The translations under genes were made by a program, and so were the position numbers. From UMGS1649 sp045604405 (GTDB lineage Bacteria > Bacillota > Clostridia > TANB77 > CAG-465), in contig JAZUNZ010000047.1 in NCBI GenBank assembly GCA_045604405.1, positions 14,714-78,713 of the forward strand: 64,000 bases of DNA, read 5' to 3'. Position 1 is the first letter of the stretch. The number at the start of each line of letters is the position of its first letter. Positions 58,415 to 64,000 of the stretch are shown one piece after another. The notes under the pieces were generated by a model. The model was not told where the DNA came from and did not search any database. It saw nothing but the letters and a program-made list of their open reading frames with translations.

Positions 58415-58483
58415 ATGAAAATAGTTGTATACAAACCAAAAGGATTTATGAGATTTGTTCTAAAGAGTATATTTAAGATATAA
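58415..58483 (+). CDS. 22-aa basic amphipathic peptide, SpoVM-like
   Basis: ATG at 58415 after AGGAGGA (58400-58406); product 'MKIVVYKPKGFMRFVLKSIF' plus KI. It resembles B. subtilis SpoVM in size (22 versus 26), in the M-K-x-x-x-x-K-x-P-K-like start and in alternating hydrophobic and basic residues. SpoVM marks the curved forespore membrane for coat assembly. Too short for a sure homology call. Confidence 0.5.
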   Translation: MKIVVYKPKGFMRFVLKSIFKI

Positions 58484-58558
58484 TAAGAATACATAATACT
58501 TGAATGCGATTAATTAGTGTGATATAATATTCCAAGAAAAATAATGGAGGTAATTATA

Positions 58559-59236
58559 GTGACTACTAAAATTAATCGTGTTCTTTTTGACTATGATGGA
58601 ACACTTATTGTTCATGATAAAGGAAATGAAGGGCGGCAGATTGCAAATATATTAGGTCTTGATGAAGAAAAAGTGCCGGAATTTAGTGAACGGTTAAAAG
58701 TTTTCTTTGAAACTTCTTGTGGAAGAAGATATTATAAAAATGAAAAAATGACTTATGATTTGTATTATTCTATTTTAAATAATATGATGCGCCCTAAAGA
58801 TTTTGGTGTAACCGTTGAACAGTTACAACAGGCTATAAACGAAAAATCTAAATATAGTTGTAAGATCGAACCTACGGCAAAAGAAACTTTAGACTATCTT
58901 TTGGATAAAGGCTACCAACTATGCATATTTACTAATGGTTTTTTTGATGCCCAAGTAGATAACATGAAGTATAACGGTTTTTATGATTATTTTGAAAGAA
59001 TATATGCGTGGGATGGTTATTACGCAAAACCAGACAGGCGGGCACTTCTTAGAGCATTAGCAGGAACTGATCCCAAAAACAATATGATGATAGGAGATAG
59101 CATCACAAATGATATTGCACCGGGCAAAGCAATAGGTATCTGCACGGTTGGAATAAATATGTCTGACCATCATAAAAAGGGAATAATACCAGACTATGAA
59201 ATAACTACTTTATCTGAACTTAAAAAGTTATTGTAA
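58559..59236 (+). CDS. HAD-superfamily hydrolase
   Basis: 225 residues from the GTG at 58559, chosen because GGAGG lies 8 bases upstream; the ATG at 58544 overlaps that site. Motif I 'LFDYDGTLIV', motif II 'CIFTNGFFDAQ', motif III Lys in 'YYAKPDRRALL' and motif IV 'MIGDSITNDIAPG'. The cap lies between motifs I and II. Likely a small-molecule phosphatase (YjjG-type). Codons CGG, GGC and TGC are more frequent than in the neighbours, hinting at transfer. Confidence 0.85.
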   Translation: MTTKINRVLFDYDGTLIVHDKGNEGRQIANILGLDEEKVPEFSERLKVFFETSCGRRYYKNEKMTYDLYYSILNNMMRPKDFGVTVEQLQQAINEKSKYSCKIEPTAKETLDYLLDKGYQLCIFTNGFFDAQVDNMKYNGFYDYFERIYAWDGYYAKPDRRALLRALAGTDPKNNMMIGDSITNDIAPGKAIGICTVGINMSDHHKKGIIPDYEITTLSELKKLL

Positions 59237-59245
59237 CAAAGCATA

Positions 59246-59276
59246 AAGGTTAACGTTTTCGCGTTGGCCTTTTCTT
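59246..59276 (+). terminator. Terminator after the HAD gene
   Basis: AAGGTTAACG/CGTTGGCCTT stem with 6-nt loop, then TTCTTT. Confidence 0.7.
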
Positions 59277-59320
59277 TGTATGTCCCCAAAATTACATGGT
59301 AAAAAATGCTATAAAACCTA

Positions 59321-59348
59321 TTGACATATACTAAAATTGATGTATAAT
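59321..59348 (+). promoter_or_regulatory. Promoter of spoVG
   Basis: TTGACA (59321-59326), 16-bp spacer, TATAAT (59343-59348). This is sigma-A-like; a sigma-H site, as in Bacillus, is not evident. Confidence 0.65.
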
Positions 59349-59380
59349 AATCGTAACAGTTAAGGAAGGCGGTGTTCAAG

Positions 59381-59659
59381 ATGCAAATTACTGATGTTAG
59401 AGTTAGAAAAATAGCTTCTCAAAACAGAATGAAAGCTATCGCTTCTGTTACTTTTGATGATGTATTCGTAGTACATGATATAAAAGTTATAGAAAGTGAT
59501 AAAGGTCTTTTCATTGCTATGCCTAGCAGAAAAACTCCTAACGGAGAATTCAAAGACATAGCTCATCCAATAAACACGGAGACTAGAGAAGAAATTCAAT
59601 CAGCAATAATAGCTAAGTATAATGAAACTGATGATGCAGAAGTTGAATCAGCAGAATAG
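59381..59659 (+). CDS. spoVG: SpoVG, RNA/DNA-binding regulator
   Basis: 92 residues from the ATG at 59381 (AAGGAAGGCGG 7 bases upstream). 'MQITDVRVRKIASQNRMKAI' and 'GLFIAMPSRKTPNGEFKDIAHPIN' (split) are the family's defining segments; the tail is acidic. SpoVG binds RNA/DNA and acts post-transcriptionally in sporulation and cell-wall control. Own promoter and terminator. Confidence 0.96.
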   Translation: MQITDVRVRKIASQNRMKAIASVTFDDVFVVHDIKVIESDKGLFIAMPSRKTPNGEFKDIAHPINTETREEIQSAIIAKYNETDDAEVESAE

Positions 59660-59672
59660 TTAGCTTTAAGTC

Positions 59673-59704
59673 AAGAGCACGCCTTTTTTGTGTGCTCTTT
59701 TTTG
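59673..59704 (+). terminator. spoVG terminator
   Basis: AAGAGCAC/GTGCTCTT stem, followed by T6. Confidence 0.85.
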
Positions 59705-59713
59705 GTGGTAAAT

Positions 59714-61354
59714 ATGGATATAAAAAAAGAAATAGTAGAAAAAATACCGTTTGATCCAGGAATATATATTATGAAGGATGAAACGAATAATATAATATAT
59801 GTGGGAAAGGCCAAGTCTTTAAGAAAAAGAGTTAGGCAATATTTTAACAAGACAAATAAGACTGTACGTATTCAAAGTATGGTGTCTAAAGTTAGAAATA
59901 TAGAATACATTGTAACATCAAATGAGCTAGAAGCATTAGTTTTAGAGTGTAATTACATAAAAGAGTTTATGCCTAAATATAACGTAATGTTAAAGGACGA
60001 TAAAACATATCCATATATTAAAATAACAGTTAAAGAAAAATATCCATCCATATATATTACAAGAAATAAAATAGAAGATGGCTCTAAATATTTGGGACCA
60101 TATACTGATGTTAATGCATTAAGAGAAATATTTACAACACTTAAAGAAATTTTCCCACTTAAGAGATGCAAATATAACTTTAATAAGAAAACAAATAAAA
60201 ATGTTGGACCTTGTCTTTATTATCATATAGGTAGGTGTTTAGGGCCTTGTATAAATGATATAGCCTTGGAAGATTATAGGTCCATGATAAACCAAGTAGT
60301 ATTATTCCTAGAAGGAAAAACAGACGTAGTAAAGGATTATATTAAAGAGAATATAAATAGATGCATAGAAAAGTTGGAATTTGAAAAAGCTAAAGTTTTA
60401 AGTGAGAGACTAGACAAAATAACAAAGGTAACTGAAAAACAAAAAGTATCTAATTTAAATGAATCAAGCACAGATATTTGGGGATATTTTCTAGTCAAAA
60501 ACAAACTTTATATCCAAATATTTAAGATAAGAAATAGCAAACTTCTTAAGCATGATAATCTATACATAGAAGAAATAGAAAGAGAAAAACTAGATAATGT
60601 ACTACTAGATATTGTGTCACAATATTATACAAAAAATAAAATAGACATGCCTGCTAAAGTATATTTAAAGCTTAAGAATGAGGATAAATTTAAGGAAGAA
60701 GTTACAGTTATAAATCATTACTTAACAGATTTAAAAACTACAAAAGTAGAACTTATTGTTCCTAAAAAGGGAGATAAGTTAAAGCTTATCTTAATGATAG
60801 AAAACAACATAAAGATAAACTTAAAAGATAAGGATAAAAATCCTTTAGATGAGCTTAAACAACTGTTAAATATAGACTATGACTTAAATTACTTAGAATG
60901 TTATGATATATCTAATTTAAAAGATAGCTTTATAGTGGGAGCGGGCATTGCATACGAAGATGGGGATTTCAACAAAAGCAAATACAGAAAGTATAAGATT
61001 AGATCAACTGAAACTCAGAACGATTTGCAATCTATGGCTGAGGTAATATCTAGAAGGCTTAATCATATAGACAAACTACCACTTCCAGACATGTTTTTAA
61101 TAGATGGTGGAATAAACCAAGTAAAAGCAGTAAAAAGTGTATTAGAAAATGCTAAAATTTATGTTCCAGTAGTTGGTATGATAAAAGACGACAAACATAG
61201 AACAAGAGGAATTATAGACCTAAATGAAAAAGAAATAGATTTAAGAGATGACAAAGAATATAAAGCATTATTTGCATTAATTACAAAGCTTCAAGATGAG
61301 GTCCATAGATTTGTAATAACATATCACAGAAGTTTAAGAGATAGGGTAAAATAG
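59714..61354 (+). CDS. uvrC: Excinuclease ABC subunit C, short form lacking the HhH domain
   Basis: About 546 residues from the ATG at 59714 (GGTGG 5 bases upstream). GIY-YIG nuclease 'GIYIMKDETNNIIYVGKAKS' (about 15-40), Cys cluster 'CKYNF', 'CLYYHIGRCLGPC', UVR motif 'EFEKAKVLSERLDKI', RNase H-like nuclease with 'ECYDISNLKD', 'FLIDGGINQVKA' and 'DEVHRFVITYHRSLR'. It ends right after that motif, so the two C-terminal helix-hairpin-helix units (about 55-60 residues) are absent. No frame remnant of them was found after the stop. It makes both incisions in excision repair. Confidence 0.94.
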   Translation: MDIKKEIVEKIPFDPGIYIMKDETNNIIYVGKAKSLRKRVRQYFNKTNKTVRIQSMVSKVRNIEYIVTSNELEALVLECNYIKEFMPKYNVMLKDDKTYPYIKITVKEKYPSIYITRNKIEDGSKYLGPYTDVNALREIFTTLKEIFPLKRCKYNFNKKTNKNVGPCLYYHIGRCLGPCINDIALEDYRSMINQVVLFLEGKTDVVKDYIKENINRCIEKLEFEKAKVLSERLDKITKVTEKQKVSNLNESSTDIWGYFLVKNKLYIQIFKIRNSKLLKHDNLYIEEIEREKLDNVLLDIVSQYYTKNKIDMPAKVYLKLKNEDKFKEEVTVINHYLTDLKTTKVELIVPKKGDKLKLILMIENNIKINLKDKDKNPLDELKQLLNIDYDLNYLECYDISNLKDSFIVGAGIAYEDGDFNKSKYRKYKIRSTETQNDLQSMAEVISRRLNHIDKLPLPDMFLIDGGINQVKAVKSVLENAKIYVPVVGMIKDDKHRTRGIIDLNEKEIDLRDDKEYKALFALITKLQDEVHRFVITYHRSLRDRVK

Positions 61355-61371
61355 ATAGAAAAAGAATAAGT

Positions 61372-61420
61372 AAAAGAATGCCAAACTTTGAAGTACATTT
61401 CATAGTTTGACATTCTTTTT
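61372..61420. terminator. Bidirectional terminator after uvrC
   Basis: AAAAGAATG-CC-AAACT / AGTTTG-A-CATTCTTTT, long arms, 16-nt loop; convergent genes. Confidence 0.8.
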
Positions 61421-61435
61421 ATTATTATACATTAA

Positions 61436-61990
61436 TTAGATGTTATTATTTTTATCTTCTAAAGCAACCATATTTTTAGAATATATTTTATAGCTGCATG
61501 ATAGAAGAACTGTTTTTAATAAATATTGGTATTCGTTAGTAGAAGTTTTATCAATAAAGTCCTTTTTATTATATGCGCAGTCTAAGGCTTCTTCAAAAAG
61601 ATCACAGAATTTATTATATGAAACTTCTATTTCTGATTTCAAAGCCATAGTAAGTAATTTTTTTATATCCTCCATACTATACACTTGTTTTAAAACGCAG
61701 ATTGCAAATAGTTTGGCAACCTGAGATTTAGTGTATTGTTTTTTTTCAGGTGCTTCTATAATCTCATGTTTTACATAGTTATTAATCATAGTTTTAGTCA
61801 AGAGGCCATTATCCTCTTTGTTACTAGTGCCAAGAAATATATATGGCTCAAGAGTTGTGTTTATATACACGACAACTTGCTCTAGAAATAAATTTATATT
61901 AGGTAGTTCGTTCCACCTTGGAACGTGAAAATTAGCAATGTCTATTGCTGCGTTTGGGTTTATATTTTTATTTACTTTTAAATCTTTCAT
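61436..61990 (-). CDS. DUF1836 regulator-like protein
   Basis: 184 residues from the ATG at 61990 (AGAGGT upstream). 'FHVPRWNELPNINLFLEQVV' (N-terminal), 'GLLTKTMINNYVKHEIIEAP' and 'YTKSQVAKLFAICVLKQVYS' are typical of DUF1836, a MerR-like helix-turn-helix family of Firmicutes. Predicted DNA-binding regulator; target unknown. It is divergent from the acyl-CoA ligase gene (113 bp), which it might control. Confidence 0.82.
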   Translation of the reverse strand: MKDLKVNKNINPNAAIDIANFHVPRWNELPNINLFLEQVVVYINTTLEPYIFLGTSNKEDNGLLTKTMINNYVKHEIIEAPEKKQYTKSQVAKLFAICVLKQVYSMEDIKKLLTMALKSEIEVSYNKFCDLFEEALDCAYNKKDFIDKTSTNEYQYLLKTVLLSCSYKIYSKNMVALEDKNNNI

Positions 61991-62103
61991 AGTATATTTA
62001 CCTCTTACATATAATAACATTTTTATATTGTTAAGTCAAACACTTGATATAATTTGCTAAATGTGATAATCTAGTATAGCAAACTAGATGCTAGGAGGTA
62101 ATT

Positions 62104-63825
62104 ATGAAAGAGAAGTTAGCAGATTTTAAGGATATAAAGGAAATTATATATAACTCAGTAAAGAACTATGCTACAAATATTGCGTTTAGAATAAAAGAGA
62201 AGACTTTAAAAGAGGTAAACTACAAAGATATTACGTACGAAAAAATGTTGCAAGATGTAAATCAATTTGGAACAGGCTTGTACATCAGTGGACTAAAAGG
62301 AAAAAGAATTGCGATAATAGGAAAAAATAGATACGAATGGGTTTTAACTTATCTTGCTACCCTTTTGGGAGATATGGTGGCCGTACCACTAGACAAAGAA
62401 CTTCAATATGAAGAATTAGAAAATTCATTGGTACGTAGTAAGGCAGAATGTGTAGTATTTGATCCAAAGCTTAAGGACAGCATAAATGAAATAAAGAAGA
62501 ATGGAAAGACATCGTTAAAACACTTCATTTGCATGGATAGTGGTGTAGACGATTTTGAATCAGTAGAACAAATAATAAATGTAGGTAAGCAAGAAATAGA
62601 TGGTGGAAATGGCGAATACATAAACGAAGAAGTAGATGAAAATAAAATGAGCGTACTTTTATTTACATCTGGGACTACATCAAAATCAAAAGCAGTAATG
62701 CTAAGTGAAAGAAATATAGCATCTAATATATATGCAATGATGCAGGTAGAAGACATTAGACCAACTGACACTAATATAGCATTTTTGCCATTTCACCATA
62801 TATTTGGTTCAACATGCATATTAGTAATGTTATCTGTTGGTGTTAAAAACGTATTTCCTGACGGATTAAAATATATTAAACAAAACTTAAAGGAATATGA
62901 GGTAACACTATTTGTAGGCGTGCCCGTACTAGTTGAAGCAATGCATAAGGCAGTTATGAAGGAAATAGAAAAACAAGGCAAAACAAAGCTTATAAAAGTG
63001 GCAACCAAGGTAAGTGACGCATTACTTAAATGTAAAATAGATATACGAAGAAAATTATTTAAACAAGTTATAGATGGCCTTGGTGGAAAACTTAGAATGA
63101 TTATAGAAGGAGGAGCTGCGGCAGATCCAGCTATATCTAAAAGTTTCAATAGTTTAGGAATACTTGTAGTTCAGGGATATGGCTTGACGGAAACTGCACC
63201 AGTTATAGCAGCCGAAAATCCAAAAGAGCTAAGACTTGGCTCAGTTGGTAAAGCAATGTGTAATGATGAGCTAGAGGTTGTAGAAAAAGACGCAAATGGA
63301 ATAGGACAGATTAGAGTAAAAGGACCTAATGTGATGCTTGGATATTATGAAATGCCAGAAGAAACAGAAGCAGTATTAAAAGACGGATATTTCTATACAG
63401 GAGATTTGGGCTATATAGACAAAGATGGCTACCTATTTATAACAGGCAGAAGTAAAAATATGATAGTTCTTAAAAATGGTAAAAAAGTATTTCCAGAAGA
63501 ATTAGAATTGTTAGTTAATAGATTAGACCTTGTAGAAGAATCAATGGTGTTTGGTCTTCCAGATGAAGAAGATAAAAAGGATGTAAAGCTATCAGTAAAA
63601 GTTGTATATAATCCAGACACAGTAAAAGAAAAATGTGGAGAAAAAACAGTAGAAGAAATATACAACATTATTTGGGATCAAATAAAGGAATTAAATAAGA
63701 CGTTCCCTACATACAAACACATAAAGACTGTTTTACTTTCAACAGATGAACTTATTAAAAATTCAAGCAAGAAAGTAAAAAGATTTGAAGAAATGAAAAA
63801 TATATTAAAACAAAACAAAAAATAG
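62104..63825 (+). CDS. AMP-dependent acyl-CoA synthetase/ligase (long-chain fatty acid type)
   Basis: 573 residues. ATP/AMP motif 'SVLLFTSGTTSKSKAVMLSE' (about 180), 'VVQGYGLTETAPVIA' and 'GYFYTGDLGYIDKDGYLFI' (motif II/III); C-terminal Lys in 'NSSKKVKR'. It activates fatty acids via acyl-AMP to acyl-CoA (or an acyl carrier). AGGAGG lies 5 bases before the ATG. Divergent to the DUF1836 gene; ends in a strong terminator. Confidence 0.9.
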   Translation: MKEKLADFKDIKEIIYNSVKNYATNIAFRIKEKTLKEVNYKDITYEKMLQDVNQFGTGLYISGLKGKRIAIIGKNRYEWVLTYLATLLGDMVAVPLDKELQYEELENSLVRSKAECVVFDPKLKDSINEIKKNGKTSLKHFICMDSGVDDFESVEQIINVGKQEIDGGNGEYINEEVDENKMSVLLFTSGTTSKSKAVMLSERNIASNIYAMMQVEDIRPTDTNIAFLPFHHIFGSTCILVMLSVGVKNVFPDGLKYIKQNLKEYEVTLFVGVPVLVEAMHKAVMKEIEKQGKTKLIKVATKVSDALLKCKIDIRRKLFKQVIDGLGGKLRMIIEGGAAADPAISKSFNSLGILVVQGYGLTETAPVIAAENPKELRLGSVGKAMCNDELEVVEKDANGIGQIRVKGPNVMLGYYEMPEETEAVLKDGYFYTGDLGYIDKDGYLFITGRSKNMIVLKNGKKVFPEELELLVNRLDLVEESMVFGLPDEEDKKDVKLSVKVVYNPDTVKEKCGEKTVEEIYNIIWDQIKELNKTFPTYKHIKTVLLSTDELIKNSSKKVKRFEEMKNILKQNKK

Positions 63826-63847
63826 TGAAAGTTGTTGCAAATATTAA

Positions 63848-63886
63848 AAATACCGCTACAAGGTTTATCTTGTAACGGTATTTTTT
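63848..63886 (+). terminator. Terminator after the ligase gene
   Basis: AATACCG-C-TACAAG / CTTGTA-A-CGGTATT with a 6-nt loop, followed by T5. Confidence 0.9.
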
Positions 63887-64000
63887 ATGAAATATAATCT
63901 TCCGGCTTTGCCGGTAGTAGAGTAGGCTTAAGCTTTGTAGTATAAAAACTCCTTTCGTGATATAATATCAAGCATTCCGACATGCAGATATAAAAACGAA
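63887..64000. other. Intergenic end of window
   Basis: No ORF. A small hairpin CCGGC-TTT-GCCGG lies at about 63902-63914. A GATATAATATC palindrome at about 63959-63969 may hold a -10 box for a gene to the right. Confidence 0.4.

Overview
The window is AT-rich chromosomal DNA of an endospore-forming, anaerobe-like member of the Clostridia (Firmicutes), probably an uncultured gut-type lineage. This rests on Gram-positive style ribosome binding sites, sporulation genes (spoIIR, dpaB/spoVFB, spoVG, a SpoVM-like micro-ORF), PrkC/Stp signalling, and Firmicutes marker families (DUF4364, DUF1836, RNHCP, YchF). I cannot name a genus from sequence alone. Most of the window is ordinary housekeeping core with short intergenic regions and clear hairpin terminators.

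Layout: 1-3.6 kb holds rpoD, two accessory genes on the minus strand, a decayed PD-(D/E)XK endonuclease, and two tRNA genes; the tRNA-Tyr is interrupted in its anticodon loop by a 225-nt group I intron. 3.6-8.6 kb holds ychF, a TGS-uridine-kinase-like protein, an RNHCP protein and argS. 8.7-9.8 kb carries a large structured RNA followed by a four-helix membrane protein, which I read as OLE RNA plus its partner OapA. 10-16 kb holds cmk, plsC, trmR, a patatin phospholipase, trhA and hisS. 16.0-16.7 kb is a broken type III toxin-antitoxin (ToxIN/AbiQ-like) locus. 16.8-33 kb holds rpmF, an RluA enzyme, prfB, uvrA, rnpB (RNase P RNA), a class A PBP, spoIIR, ttcA, a PIN-domain protein and rpoZ. 32.4-42.5 kb is the conserved run of a cytidylate-kinase-like gene (frameshifted in its P-loop), priA, def, fmt, rlmN, stp, prkC and pfkA. 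43-45 kb holds lexA with SOS boxes, and dpaB with a sigma-K-like promoter.

The most unusual region is 45.9-52.2 kb. The gene rbgA (ylqF, a 50S-subunit assembly GTPase) is split at the codons for Ile-Asn-Trp. Its original first 14 codons lie at 45904, while its body starts near 52160. Between them lie three elements in tandem, each ending at the same 9-bp core (ATCAACTGG). The second and third each carry a large serine recombinase gene and each deliver a fresh start module (ATG plus 29 codons) that would restore rbgA. Their cargo comprises a uracil-DNA-glycosylase-like protein, a RhuM protein, a SWIM zinc-finger protein and a class I glutamine amidotransferase. One recombinase copy is intact and one has a nonsense codon. 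The rbgA junction now carries a 1-nt insertion that breaks the frame.

52.2-64 kb returns to core genes: addA, a radical SAM protein, nth, a small sporulation-like pair, a HAD phosphatase, spoVG, uvrC, a DUF1836 regulator and an acyl-CoA ligase. Several genes carry single-base lesions (endonuclease, toxN, Cmk-like, deoxyribosyltransferase-like, recombinase 2, rbgA). Some may be true decay and some could be assembly errors; I flag this where it matters.
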